Part shown: piece after piece, positions 23,746-32,570 of the stretch
How the letters are laid out: every line of letters begins with the position of its first letter
Position numbering within the stretch: position 1 is the first letter of the stretch
NCBI GenBank assembly: GCA_000526255.1
Contig: JAFS01000001.1
Coordinates: 186,001 to 250,000, forward strand
DNA: 64,000 bases
Direction of reading: 5' to 3'
From: Verrucomicrobia bacterium LP2A
GTDB taxonomy: Bacteria; Verrucomicrobiota; Verrucomicrobiia; Methylacidiphilales; Methylacidiphilaceae
The notes under the pieces: model-generated
What the model saw: only the letters and a program-made list of their open reading frames with translations
The model's database searches: none
What the model was told of the DNA's origin: nothing
Position numbers and translations under genes: made by a program

Positions 23746-23866
23746 CCGGTGTCCATTTTCGACTCTCTCGGCCGCGGAGTGTCTGACTTCCGTTGACCAG
23801 ACGGGGTCCGGGGACGAAGGCCGCTTTGCCGGCGGAAGGAAAGGAAACAGAAAGAAAGGAGAGACC

Positions 23867-24928
23867 ATGTCCTGCTGCACCTCCTCGGGGACGGGATGCC
23901 AACCTCACGACCTCACTAAGAGGTTTAACGCGGAAGATAAACGGCTGATCAACTGCCGGACGGTGGACGTGAATCAACTCATGCCCCTGAAATACAAATG
24001 GGCATGGGAACACTACCTGAACGGTTGCGCGAACAACTGGCTTCCCTCCGAAGTTCCGATGCAGAGGGACATCGAGCTTTGGAAATCCGACAAGCTGAGC
24101 CCGGAGGAGCGGCGGGTGATCCTGAGGAATCTCGGGTTTTTTGCCACCGGCGAGAGCCTCGTTGGCAATAACATCGTGCTCGCGATCTTCAAGCACATCA
24201 CCAATCCCGAGGCGCGCCAATACCTCTTGCGCCAGGCATTCGAGGAGGCGGTGCACACGCACGCCTTCCTGTACATCGTCGAAAGTCTCGCACTCGACGA
24301 ACGCGAGGTGTTTAACATGTACCACGAGGTCAACTCGATCCGGAACAAGGACGTCTTCGAGATGACCTTGACGGAGGGCGTCCTTCGTGAGGGCTTTTCG
24401 ACCGAAACCGACGGGGGGATTCGGCAATTTCTCAAGAACCTGATCGGTTTCTACGTGATCATGGAGGGAATCTTTTTCTACAGCGGGTTTGTCATGATCC
24501 TCTCCTTCCATCGACAGAATCGGATGACCGGAATCGGCGAGCAGTTTCAGTACATCCTGCGGGACGAGACGATCCATTTGAACTTCGGCATCGACTTGAT
24601 CAACGGGATCAAGGAAGAGAATCCCGGCGCCTGGACGCCGGAATTTCAGGAGGAGATCAGCGCAATGATCGCGCACGCAGTCGAGCTCGAATCGCTCTAC
24701 GCGCAGGACTGCTTGCCGAAGGGGATTCTCGGATTGAACGCCGATCTGTTCCAGGACTATGTTCAGCACATTGGAGACCGGAGATTGGAGCGGATCGGCT
24801 TGAAGGCGAGGTACGGGTCGCGCAATCCTTTCCCCTGGATGAGCGAAGCCATGGATCTTCTCAAGGAGAAGAACTTCTTCGAGACCCGGGTCACCGAATA
24901 CCAGCACGGGGCCCTACTGCAGTGGTAG
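23867..24928 (+). CDS. nrdB: Ribonucleoside-diphosphate reductase small subunit, class Ic (Chlamydia-type)
   Basis: A 353-residue ferritin-like subunit that generates the radical for NrdA. The metal ligands read E96, E127, H130, E200, E234 and H237. The position that carries the radical tyrosine in class Ia (four residues after H130) is F134, within [15 protein letters not shown], and the first ligand is Glu (TGESLVGNN) rather than Asp. Both are hallmarks of class Ic enzymes such as Chlamydia trachomatis R2, which use a Mn(IV)/Fe(III) cofactor instead of a tyrosyl radical. The start follows AAAGGAGAG and gives MSCCTSS. It is probably cotranscribed with nrdA and lysA. Confidence 0.93.
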   Translation: MSCCTSSGTGCQPHDLTKRFNAEDKRLINCRTVDVNQLMPLKYKWAWEHYLNGCANNWLPSEVPMQRDIELWKSDKLSPEERRVILRNLGFFATGESLVGNNIVLAIFKHITNPEARQYLLRQAFEEAVHTHAFLYIVESLALDEREVFNMYHEVNSIRNKDVFEMTLTEGVLREGFSTETDGGIRQFLKNLIGFYVIMEGIFFYSGFVMILSFHRQNRMTGIGEQFQYILRDETIHLNFGIDLINGIKEENPGAWTPEFQEEISAMIAHAVELESLYAQDCLPKGILGLNADLFQDYVQHIGDRRLERIGLKARYGSRNPFPWMSEAMDLLKEKNFFETRVTEYQHGALLQW

Positions 24929-24933
24929 GCTAA

Positions 24934-26319
24934 ATGCATCGCTTTCGCTATCAGGGGGACGATCTTTTCGTCGAGGAGGTTCCGGCTGCCGCCCTGGCCG
25001 AAAAATACGGCACCCCGCTCTACGTCTATTCGGCCGGCACGATCCTCGATCACTACGAGCGGCTCTCTTCTGCCCTGCGGCCCCTCAATCCCCTTGTCTG
25101 CTATGCCGTCAAAGCCAATTCCAATCTGGCTCTCCTTCGTCTGCTCGCGTCCCGTGGCTGCGGCTTCGATCTGGTGAGCGGGGGTGAGCTTTATCGGGTT
25201 CTTCGAGCTGGCGGGGACCCTGCTCGGTCTACGTTTGCCGGTGTGGCCAAGACGACCCGGGAAATCGAGGAAGCGCTGGAAGCGGGCATTTACAGCTTCG
25301 TCGTGGAGAGCCGGGAGGAGTTGGGAACCATCGATCGCGTGGCCGCTCGCTTGGGCAAGCAGGCTCCGATCGCGCTCCGGGTCAACCCCGATGTGGGCGC
25401 ACAGACGCATGCCAAGGTGAAGACGGGTGTAGCGGAGAGCAAGTTCGGTATCTCGGCCGAGGAGATCGAAGAGCTCTATCGGGAGCTTCCCCGCTTTTCC
25501 CACCTGTGGCTCCGAGGAATTCAAATCCACATCGGTTCGCAGATCCGGGAGGTCGATCCCTTCGAAGAGGCGGTCCGCCGAGTGATTCCCTTGGTGAGGA
25601 TTGCGCGTGACCGGTTCGGCGCGGAGTTTTTCGACATCGGGGGAGGGCTGGGAATCGCTTACGAGGAGGCCTTGCAGAGCGGCGATCCCGGCTGGTGGGA
25701 AAGCAAGGCTGGGTGGGCTACGCCCGCCCGCTATGCGGAGCGGCTGCTTCCCTTGCTCGGGCCGCTCGGACTCCGCATCATCGTGGAGCCGGGAAGGCTG
25801 CTCGTCGGAAATGCGGGAATTCTCCTCACGAAGGTCCTCTATCGCAAGGATCGGCCAAACAAGAAGTTTGTGATCGTTGATGCGGGGATGAACGATCTCA
25901 TCCGTCCGGCTCTCTATGGGTCCTTTCACCAGATCGTGCCTCTGGCTCGTCACGAGGGCGAGCTGGTCGAAGCGGACGTCGTGGGACCCGTCTGCGAGTC
26001 GGGCGACTGCTTCGCGAGCTCGCGGCGGATGCCATCGGTAGAGGCTGAGGATCTGCTGGCAATCTTTAGCGTAGGGGCCTACGGATTCTCGATGGCTTCT
26101 CAGTACAACTCTCGCCCGAGGCCGGCCGAGGTTTTGATCGAGGGAGCCAACCATCGGCTTATTCGACGACGGGAACGCTATGAGGATCTGGTGCGTGGCG
26201 AGCTAGCCGACGGAGAGAGCCGCTTGGAGCACGCGGAAGGAGAGGCGGGAGATCAAAAGCGGGCGTGCGAGGGAGAAAATCAGCAACACGACCCAGCGGG
26301 TCGGAAGGGGGAGTCATGA
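24934..26319 (+). CDS. lysA: Diaminopimelate decarboxylase
   Basis: A 461-residue PLP-dependent fold-type III decarboxylase that converts meso-diaminopimelate to lysine. The PLP lysine is in CYAVKANSN, and the glycine-rich phosphate loop is FDIGGGLG. EPGRLLVGNAG and the active-site CESGDCF (with the catalytic Cys) are also present. It starts five bases after nrdB, so it is in the same operon. The last ~45 residues form a charged, low-complexity tail (Glu, Gly, Gln, Lys-rich) beyond the normal family end, which overlaps the next gene by four bases. Confidence 0.93.
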   Translation: MHRFRYQGDDLFVEEVPAAALAEKYGTPLYVYSAGTILDHYERLSSALRPLNPLVCYAVKANSNLALLRLLASRGCGFDLVSGGELYRVLRAGGDPARSTFAGVAKTTREIEEALEAGIYSFVVESREELGTIDRVAARLGKQAPIALRVNPDVGAQTHAKVKTGVAESKFGISAEEIEELYRELPRFSHLWLRGIQIHIGSQIREVDPFEEAVRRVIPLVRIARDRFGAEFFDIGGGLGIAYEEALQSGDPGWWESKAGWATPARYAERLLPLLGPLGLRIIVEPGRLLVGNAGILLTKVLYRKDRPNKKFVIVDAGMNDLIRPALYGSFHQIVPLARHEGELVEADVVGPVCESGDCFASSRRMPSVEAEDLLAIFSVGAYGFSMASQYNSRPRPAEVLIEGANHRLIRRRERYEDLVRGELADGESRLEHAEGEAGDQKRACEGENQQHDPAGRKGES

Positions 26320-26849
26320 GCTGGCGGATCGATGGCCGGAAGGCGGCAATTGTCCTGGTGGATGTTCAAGAGCGGCTGGCCGCTGCCGTCATCGGCGCGG
26401 AAGCAATCCTTGCGAAGATGGATCGTCTTCTCGAAATGGGAAAGCTCTTCTCGATTCCCGTTCATCTGACGGAGCTGGCTCCGCAGAGATTGGGCCCCAT
26501 TTCTTCGTCCATTCTGCAAAAGATCGGGAACGGCGGCTCGCGCGCCACGCGAAATTTCCTTTCGCCGAGCTCCGTGCTGCCCAAAGATCTACCGCAATTT
26601 CTCCTCGTCGCGGGAATGGAAACGCATGCGGCTGTCCGACAGGCGATCTATGACCTTCGCGAGAGAGGGCACGCGGTCTATCTTTTGGCCGACGCTGTCG
26701 GCTCCCGCAATGCCTTCGATCATCAGGTCGCCTTGGACGAGATGCGACAAGACCGCATCGTGGTCACGACGCTCGAAGCAGCGGCTTGCGAGCTCGGAGC
26801 CGAGGCGGAAGAGCCGCTTCTGGACAAGCTGCTTCCTCCGCTATCGTAG
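26316..26849 (+). CDS. Isochorismatase-fold protein lacking the usual Lys-Cys catalytic pair
   Basis: A 177-residue cysteine-hydrolase-like protein. It retains the LVDVQERL Asp and the later LLADAVGSRNAFDHQVALDEM segment typical of the YcaC/ISOC branch. The nucleophile position, usually THxCV, reads METHAAVRQ (Ala for Cys), and the usual Lys before the FS motif appears as Arg (ATRNFLS). It may be catalytically inactive or use another mechanism; isochorismatases proper also lack the Cys. It overlaps lysA by four bases (ATGA) and has GGAAGGGGGAG upstream. The substrate is unknown. Confidence 0.75.
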   Translation: MSWRIDGRKAAIVLVDVQERLAAAVIGAEAILAKMDRLLEMGKLFSIPVHLTELAPQRLGPISSSILQKIGNGGSRATRNFLSPSSVLPKDLPQFLLVAGMETHAAVRQAIYDLRERGHAVYLLADAVGSRNAFDHQVALDEMRQDRIVVTTLEAAACELGAEAEEPLLDKLLPPLS

Positions 26850-27281
26850 CGATTGCGCGGCGTCCGCTCGCAGCTTTGCGGGTCCATCCAGGATTGCGGC
26901 CCTCCTTGCCGGCTTCCCGTGGGGAGCGTCGATCGAGATCACGCGAAGCACAGGGCTGAGAAGAATCCGATCTTGCGGGCTTCGGATGCGGGCTTTCCGG
27001 AGAATCGTCTTCACTGCCGCAGGGACCAGATCGATAGGGAGAATCAACTCAATCTTTGTTTGAGGCAAGAAGTCGGGCAGATAGTCGTTGCCGAAGTAGC
27101 GTTCTACTTCTTCCGGTGCTTTTTCGAATCGTTTCACGCGACTCACCAGGGCTCCTTCGATCCCGTGGTCGGCGAGCGCGTCGCGGAGGTCGCCGAGGCA
27201 AAATCGGGGAATGACCGCCTCGACCTTTTGGAAAAGTCTGGTGGAAAGGACCGGGCCGTGCGCCGTGGGCTGATCCTGCAT
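26841..27281 (-). CDS. PII-like (GlnB-family) protein with altered nucleotide loops
   Basis: A 146-residue protein aligning with PII over residues ~18-130: FQKVEAVIPRFCLGDLRDAL, a T-loop ending YFGNDYLPDFLP (compare YRGAEYVVDFLP) and KIELILPIDLV. The tyrosine equivalent to the uridylylated Tyr51 seems kept, but the B-loop glycines that hold ATP (usually TGKIGDGKI) read IRSPQDRIL, and the C-terminus is extended and basic. Canonical PII senses 2-oxoglutarate and ATP/ADP and controls Amt and glutamine synthetase; this one may have lost that sensing. The ATG at 27281 follows GGAAG. It overlaps the convergent isochorismatase-fold gene by nine bases. Confidence 0.7.
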   Translation of the reverse strand: MQDQPTAHGPVLSTRLFQKVEAVIPRFCLGDLRDALADHGIEGALVSRVKRFEKAPEEVERYFGNDYLPDFLPQTKIELILPIDLVPAAVKTILRKARIRSPQDRILLSPVLRVISIDAPHGKPARRAAILDGPAKLRADAAQSLR

Positions 27282-27399
27282 GCTTCTTCCGAGCAAGCAG
27301 CTTGCGTGCCACTCCCGCAGGCGAAGACAAGGCCGCCTGGGTCGACCTTGCGAAGCCACGGGTTTTGCGGCAGACTAAGGGCATCAGAGTCGATTTCCT

Positions 27400-27630
27400 A
27401 TGATTACCTATCTGTACGAGACGATTCCCACCCGGAACGGAGAAGAGCCCAAGGTTTACGAAATCCGCCAGCCGATGGGGGCTCCGGCACTGACGCATCA
27501 TCCGGACAATGGAGAGCCGCTGCGCCGCATCATCTCGGGTGGAGTCGGAGTTCAGACGTCTCGAAAGGGCGCCTCCTCTCCGCCCCCCAGCTCCTGCGGT
27601 TGCGGGCATGGCGGCTGCGGTTGCCATTGA
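27400..27630 (+). CDS. FmdB-like small protein with a Cys-rich tail
   Basis: A 76-residue protein. The first 50 residues resemble the FmdB/zinc-ribbon family (MITYLYETIP..., then YEIRQPMGAPALTHHPDNGEPLRRIISGG), but the usual CxxC pairs are absent. Instead the C-terminus is CGCGHGGCGCH, a compact metal-binding-like cluster after a Ser/Pro linker. Metal binding is inferred from composition. No ribosome site is evident. It is divergent from the PII-like gene and converges with the OsmC gene. Confidence 0.62.
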   Translation: MITYLYETIPTRNGEEPKVYEIRQPMGAPALTHHPDNGEPLRRIISGGVGVQTSRKGASSPPPSSCGCGHGGCGCH

Positions 27631-27641
27631 CGGCAAGCCGC

Positions 27642-28091
27642 TCAGGAAGCCGTTCCGTCTGCAAACTCAATAGAAGCCGAAAGGCTGACGCTGCTGGAAA
27701 GCGATGCTGTGATCAGGCAACGCTCCTCCGCCTTATGGAGGAGATGCTCGGCTTTTTTGGCGTCGGTCCCCTGGGGCAGCTTGAGGGTGGGACGCAAGAA
27801 GAAGCGCGTGAAGCGACGTTTCCCGTCGGCTAGCTCGAGGACGCCTTCCGTGGGGCAGGCGATCTCAATCCAAGGCAGGCGGGAGAGCTCGGCAATCGTG
27901 TCGAATGTGAGGATGAAGCAGCTTGCCACCGAGGCCACCAGGAGAGCCTCGGGGGACCAGACATTTCCCGGGCCGCCGAATTGAGACGGAGCCGTTGCTT
28001 CCAGGGTCGGAAGGTTCGCGGCCTCGATCGAGAGAAGACCGGTCGGCCCTCCGCGGGCAACCACGTCGTACTGGTGCGGAAGAGGGTGCAT
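27642..28091 (-). CDS. OsmC family protein
   Basis: A 149-residue OsmC/YhfA-type protein. Visible motifs are the GGPGNVWSPEALLVASVASCFILTF block, with the first redox Cys, and the later HKAEERCLITASL segment with the second Cys. Members reduce organic hydroperoxides at a dithiol centre or have unknown functions. It is transcribed away from the adjacent Cys-tailed protein and in the same direction as murB, 81 bases downstream of it. Confidence 0.82.
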   Translation of the reverse strand: MHPLPHQYDVVARGGPTGLLSIEAANLPTLEATAPSQFGGPGNVWSPEALLVASVASCFILTFDTIAELSRLPWIEIACPTEGVLELADGKRRFTRFFLRPTLKLPQGTDAKKAEHLLHKAEERCLITASLSSSVSLSASIEFADGTAS

Positions 28092-28172
28092 AGTTACCGA
28101 GCAGTATCTCTTTCGCTATGTCATGACAAGCCAGTTCTCCGTTCTTGGCACTTTGGCTTAAAAACGAGGCGG

Positions 28173-29228
28173 TCATGGAGTGTCGAATCCGACGAAGACG
28201 GGTTCCGGCTTGAGTCGGATTGCAAAGGTCGCCTCGACGGCGCCCTTGATCTCTTCCATGAAGGCGACGATTTCCGCTGCAGTCGCCCCACCGCGATTGA
28301 CGATCGCAAGCGCATGCCGCCGGGAGATTCCAACCGAACCTCGACGCAGCCCCTTCGGAAACCCGGCATTTTCAAGGAGCCAGGCCGCTGGGACTTTCTG
28401 CTTCCCATCGTCCGCCGGGTAGGATGGAGGAGTGAGTCCCAGCCTCTCTGCGCGCCTCCGCAGCTCGACAAAGGCCGTGGGATCGAGAACGGGATTCTTG
28501 AAGAAGGAGCCAACGCTTCGCGAGTCTTCCTCGTCCGCCATGACGACCATCGCCTTCGATCGGCGAATCCGGAGGACTTCCTCGCGCAGTTCGGGCAGGG
28601 AAGGCCGATTTCCTTTCCGGGAGAAGACGGAGAGGAGGTCGGGATAGCCAAGCTCTGGATTTTCCTCTTTCGAAAGCGAGTAGCAGACGGCCAGGACGAG
28701 ATAGCGTCCTTTCTCCTCCGTATTGAAAATGCTTCTTCGATAGCTGAACGAGCAGGCTGCGGCGGGAATCTCGACGACGCGACCGTCCCGCCGATCGATC
28801 GCTCGGACCGCTCGGATTGATCTCGCGACCTCAGCTCCATAGGCGCCTACGTTCTGGATCGGCGTGCCGCCGACCGTTCCGGGGATTCCGCTCAAAAGGA
28901 CCAACCCGGCCAAGCCATCGACAACGGTTCGCACGACGAACGGATCCCACGGTTCTCCGGCCCCGACCCAAAAAAGGCGATGTCCATTCTCCCAACCCTC
29001 TTCGACACCGCGGATCGACATCTTGAGGGCGAGGCCCGCAAAGCCTCGATCTCCGATCACGACGTTGCTGCCTCCTCCCAGGATAAAAAGAGGGAGGTTT
29101 CGTTCTGAAGCCAGGGAGAGCGCTTCGTGCGCCTCCGGTTCCGACCGCACCTCGACAAGGTATCGGGCATTTCCCCCTACGCCGAGCGTGGTCAGCGGAG
29201 CAAGCGGGACGTTTTCCTCAATCTGCAT
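28173..29228 (-). CDS. murB: UDP-N-acetylenolpyruvoylglucosamine reductase
   Basis: A 351-residue FAD enzyme that reduces UDP-GlcNAc-enolpyruvate to UDP-MurNAc in peptidoglycan synthesis. Seen are the FAD-binding LPLFILGGGSNVVIGD segment, SGIPGTVGGTPIQNVGAYG, the YRRSIF motif, the catalytic GSFFKNP serine and a C-terminal EPVFVGF. The architecture is of the longer type I (E. coli-like) MurB. It stands apart from a dcw cluster here and is divergent from mlaE across a 223-base gap. Confidence 0.93.
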   Translation of the reverse strand: MQIEENVPLAPLTTLGVGGNARYLVEVRSEPEAHEALSLASERNLPLFILGGGSNVVIGDRGFAGLALKMSIRGVEEGWENGHRLFWVGAGEPWDPFVVRTVVDGLAGLVLLSGIPGTVGGTPIQNVGAYGAEVARSIRAVRAIDRRDGRVVEIPAAACSFSYRRSIFNTEEKGRYLVLAVCYSLSKEENPELGYPDLLSVFSRKGNRPSLPELREEVLRIRRSKAMVVMADEEDSRSVGSFFKNPVLDPTAFVELRRRAERLGLTPPSYPADDGKQKVPAAWLLENAGFPKGLRRGSVGISRRHALAIVNRGGATAAEIVAFMEEIKGAVEATFAIRLKPEPVFVGFDTP

Positions 29229-29451
29229 GGGCGGAGCTTCTGATCCAAGAAGACGGGGAAAGGCGGTCGGATGACCGGAGCCGAGCTGCGAGGAATGGAT
29301 CGGCCGGGGGAGGAAAGGCGAGGGGGGCCGGGAAGCGGGCTCCCTCTGCGCGGAAAAGGTTTGCTTGTTGCCGGAGCCATTGGTTTTGATGTGGGCGGTC
29401 GACCCTGGGCTCTGTGGGGATCTTCCCTGTGTTTCCTGAGATCAGATCAGC

Positions 29452-30234
29452 ATGAATCTTCTTCGGCATTTCGGAAAAGCGTGGGTGGGAATGTTCGAGA
29501 CCGCCGGTGCCATCTACTATTTGTTCGCGGATGTGGTCTACAGTATTTTCCGCTATCGCCTCCGTTGGGAACTCTTTTTGGAGCAGATCGTTCGCATCGG
29601 GATGCGTTCCCAGGGCATCGTCCTGATCACCGGGGCCTTTACCGGTGCGGTCTTCGCCGCGCAGACGCAGTTTCGCTTCGGGAAGTTCGGACTCTCCTCG
29701 GCCACGGGGCCGGTCGTTTCGATTTCCATGCTACGGGAGCTCGGACCGGTACTGTGCGCGCTCATGCTTTCGGGACGAGTGGGATCGGCGATGGCGGCGG
29801 AGCTCTCGACGATGCGGGTCACCGAGCAGATCGACGCGCTTCGGGCGCTCGCCGTCTACCCGACCCAATATCTGGTCGTACCCCGCTTCCTCGGAATGTT
29901 GGTTTCGATGCCCTTTCTGGTCGCGTTGACGAGCGGAACCGGCATCCTCCTGGGCTATGGCGTTTCGGTCTTCCTGCTGGGCGTCGATCCGACGTTCTAC
30001 TGGGAAAATACGATCAAGTTTACGGGTGCGAAGGACATCTGGATGGGGGAAATCAAAGCCCTCTTTTTTGCCATGATCATCGTCTTGATCAGCTGCCATC
30101 GTGGCCTTCATTGCCAGATGAATGCGGAAGGGGTGGGCATCGCGGCGACGGAAGCCATGGTCTTCTCGGCGATCACCGTATTGATTTCGAATTTCTTTTT
30201 TAGTTTTCTCATGAACCTCATCTTGTATTCGTGA
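29452..30234 (+). CDS. mlaE: Mla-type lipid ABC transporter permease
   Basis: A 260-residue inner-membrane permease of the MlaE/YrbE family with about five to six transmembrane helices. Characteristic blocks are GAFTGAVFAAQTQ, LRELGPVLCALMLSGRVGSAMAAELSTMRVTEQIDAL and FLGMLVSMPFLV. With MlaF and MlaD it moves phospholipids between the inner and outer membranes. It is the first of three overlapping or adjacent genes. There is no clear ribosome site, but homology starts at the chosen ATG. Confidence 0.93.
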   Translation: MNLLRHFGKAWVGMFETAGAIYYLFADVVYSIFRYRLRWELFLEQIVRIGMRSQGIVLITGAFTGAVFAAQTQFRFGKFGLSSATGPVVSISMLRELGPVLCALMLSGRVGSAMAAELSTMRVTEQIDALRALAVYPTQYLVVPRFLGMLVSMPFLVALTSGTGILLGYGVSVFLLGVDPTFYWENTIKFTGAKDIWMGEIKALFFAMIIVLISCHRGLHCQMNAEGVGIAATEAMVFSAITVLISNFFFSFLMNLILYS

Positions 30235-30983
30235 TGGTGCTCCGCCTTGTTGAAGTGACCAAAGCGCTCGGGAACCAGCGGGTATTGGAAGGAGTGTCGC
30301 TTGAAGTCCAGCCGCACGAACGTCTCTGCATCGTGGGGCGGAGCGGGGCGGGGAAGAGCGTCCTCTTGCGATTGATTCTGGGCTTGATTAAGCCCGATTC
30401 CGGGGAAATCTGGTATGGAGAGACCAACTTGGTTCCGCTGTCGGAGCGCGCTCTGGCGCCGCTGCGGAGCGAGATGGGAATGGTCTTCCAGAACGGAGCG
30501 CTTTTCGACTTCATGACCGTCGAGGACAACGTGGCTTTCGTCCTGCGGGAGAGGCGGCTTCCGGAAAGCGAAATCCACCAGCGGGTCTCCCGAATTCTTG
30601 AGCGACTCTTTCTCAAGGGGCACGAGAAGAAGATGCCGGCAGAGCTCAGCGGGGGGATGCGCAAACGGGTGGCGCTGGCGCGAGCGATCGTCTCCCGGCC
30701 GAAGCTCATTTTTTACGATGAGCCAACCGCCGGGCTCGATCCGATCGGCTCGACGGAAATCACGGACCTGATCCGATGCCTGAACGTGGAATTTGGCGCG
30801 ACGACGATCGTCGTCACGCACGACATGCGGAGCGTCGAGCAGATCGCGCATCAGGTCGCCTTTCTCCATGCGGGGCGGATCTATAAGATATGCTCCCCGG
30901 AAGAGTTCCTCTCCTCGAAGGAGCCGGTGGTAAGGGCGTTTGTCCATGGGCTGGTCGAGGAGCCCGCCGTCGGGACATGTTAA
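30234..30983 (+). CDS. mlaF: Mla-type lipid ABC transporter ATPase
   Basis: A ~250-residue ABC ATPase with Walker A GRSGAGKS, Q-loop MVFQNGALFD, signature LSGGMRKRVALARA, Walker B LIFYDEPTAGLDP and the H-loop VTHDM. The FQNGALFD variant is typical of MlaF/Mkl-type lipid transporters. The ATG overlaps the mlaE stop by one base; a GTG one codon earlier would overlap by four. It is translationally coupled with mlaE and followed by the MCE gene. Confidence 0.93.
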   Translation: MVLRLVEVTKALGNQRVLEGVSLEVQPHERLCIVGRSGAGKSVLLRLILGLIKPDSGEIWYGETNLVPLSERALAPLRSEMGMVFQNGALFDFMTVEDNVAFVLRERRLPESEIHQRVSRILERLFLKGHEKKMPAELSGGMRKRVALARAIVSRPKLIFYDEPTAGLDPIGSTEITDLIRCLNVEFGATTIVVTHDMRSVEQIAHQVAFLHAGRIYKICSPEEFLSSKEPVVRAFVHGLVEEPAVGTC

Positions 30984-30986
30984 ACT

Positions 30987-31805
30987 ATGGCAACGAAACA
31001 TGCGGAGTTCCAGGTCGGCGTTTTTCTTCTCACGGGGCTGGCCGTGATCGGCATCCTCGTCGTCATGCTGGGACGGTATGGGGAAAAATTTCGGTCGTCC
31101 TATGAGATCACCGTCGAATTTCCAAACGCCTATGGCCTCGTGAAGGGGGCACCGGTTCAATTTGCGGGAGCGCCGGTCGGCCGGGTGGCGGACAGCCCCT
31201 ATCCGATTCGCGAGGGAAAGGCGGTGGAGGTGCCTCTCAAGATGTACGCGGACGCCAAGATCCGGAAGGACGCCCTCTTTCAGATCGTTGACGTCGGCAT
31301 GCTTGGCGACAAGACGATCGAGATTACCCCCCGGGGAACCTCGGCGCCCTTCCTCAAAGGAAGCGATCATGTTCGCGGGAGTCGTCAGACGACGATTGTC
31401 GATCTAGCCGGCGAGTTTCGACCGGTGGCGGAGTCGGCGGGCAAGGTGGCGGACGAGATCGGAATCCTGATCGGACGGGTAAACGAAGAGGTTCTCACGG
31501 AGGACGTGGCGGCGGAGATCCGCGCGACGATCAAGGATCTCCATAGCGTCATCATGCGAACCGACCACATTCTCGAAGAGGCGCAATATGGCCGAGGGCC
31601 GATCTCTCGCCTCTTGAACGATCCTGCGCTCGCAAGCGATCTGCGGGACTTCGTCTACAACCTTCGGAGAAAGGGGGTTCTCTTCTATTCGGACGTGGCG
31701 TCGCGTCAGGAGCAGGAGGGAAAGCCGCTGTCGACCCCCGTGGCGCGACCGGTCAGCGCCGAGAGGGCAGCTCCGAGAGCGCCCGCTCCCCAGAGGCATC
31801 CTTGA
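30987..31805 (+). CDS. mlaD: MCE-domain lipid-binding protein
   Basis: A 272-residue periplasmic protein anchored by one N-terminal helix (residues ~10-30). A single MCE domain follows (NAYGLVKGAPVQFAGAPVGRV through MLGDKTIEITP), then a helical region and a Pro/Ala/Arg-rich tail. It is the substrate-binding ring component of the Mla transporter. It lies three bases after mlaF and directly before ispD. No mlaB (STAS) or mlaC gene is present here, which suggests a three-gene version or dispersed partners. Confidence 0.9.
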   Translation: MATKHAEFQVGVFLLTGLAVIGILVVMLGRYGEKFRSSYEITVEFPNAYGLVKGAPVQFAGAPVGRVADSPYPIREGKAVEVPLKMYADAKIRKDALFQIVDVGMLGDKTIEITPRGTSAPFLKGSDHVRGSRQTTIVDLAGEFRPVAESAGKVADEIGILIGRVNEEVLTEDVAAEIRATIKDLHSVIMRTDHILEEAQYGRGPISRLLNDPALASDLRDFVYNLRRKGVLFYSDVASRQEQEGKPLSTPVARPVSAERAAPRAPAPQRHP

Positions 31806-31807
31806 GC

Positions 31808-32527
31808 ATGCGCGGGCCACAGTCAAACGGGTTGGCGGCGCGAATCGTCGGAGCGATTCTCGTCGCGGCGGGGCAGAGCCGGAGGATGGGCTTCGACAAG
31901 ATTTTCCGTCCTTTGACCACTCGAAGCGCGCTCGAGCTCTGCCTGGAAAGGGTTTCCGCATTTCCGCGCCTCTGCGAGATCGTGGTTGTGGTTGCCCGCG
32001 AGCGGCTCGAAGACGCTTCCCGACTCCTCTCTGGGCTCGCGCTTCCCGTGCCCGTCCAGATTGTGGAAGGGGGAGCGGAACGGCAGGACTCGGTCGAGGC
32101 GGGACTCAAGGCGCTCGCTCCGAGATCAGAATTTGCGCTCGTTCATGATGCGGCACGCCCCTTCGCGACCGGGGAGTTGATGGAAGCGATCTTTCAAGTG
32201 GCTCAGCGGGAAGGTGCGGCGGCCTGTGGGAATCCGAGCTCGGACACTGTGAAGGAGGCGGACGAGCAAGGCAAGGTGGTGACGACGCTCGACCGGCGGA
32301 GGGTCTGGAATGTGCAGACGCCCCAGATTTTTCGGCGGGAGCTGCTGCGGGAGGCGTATCAAAAATTGCGGGAAGGCGGAAGGATCGCCACCGATGATGC
32401 CGCCGCCGTGGAAGCGATCGGGCGTCCGGTTCGCTTGGTTGCCTATAGCGGTTTCAACGGGAAGATGACTCGCCCGGACGACTGGGAGCTGGCTCGCCAG
32501 CTCTTGTTGGGGAAGCGGGCCTTATAG
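31808..32527 (+). CDS. ispD: 2-C-methyl-D-erythritol 4-phosphate cytidylyltransferase
   Basis: A 239-residue enzyme of the MEP isoprenoid pathway that joins CTP and MEP. Seen are the nucleotide-binding GAILVAAGQSRRMGFDKIF, GGAERQDSVEAGL, LVHDAARPF, NVQTPQIFRRELL and TDDAAAVEAIG. An in-frame TTG at 31802 overlaps the mlaD stop; the ATG at 31808 is chosen. It appears cotranscribed with the mla genes and converges on rpmG. Confidence 0.92.
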   Translation: MRGPQSNGLAARIVGAILVAAGQSRRMGFDKIFRPLTTRSALELCLERVSAFPRLCEIVVVVARERLEDASRLLSGLALPVPVQIVEGGAERQDSVEAGLKALAPRSEFALVHDAARPFATGELMEAIFQVAQREGAAACGNPSSDTVKEADEQGKVVTTLDRRRVWNVQTPQIFRRELLREAYQKLREGGRIATDDAAAVEAIGRPVRLVAYSGFNGKMTRPDDWELARQLLLGKRAL

Positions 32528-32570
32528 CGAAGAACCAACCGCAGTGCGAGCGATTGGATGGGGAGAAGCC

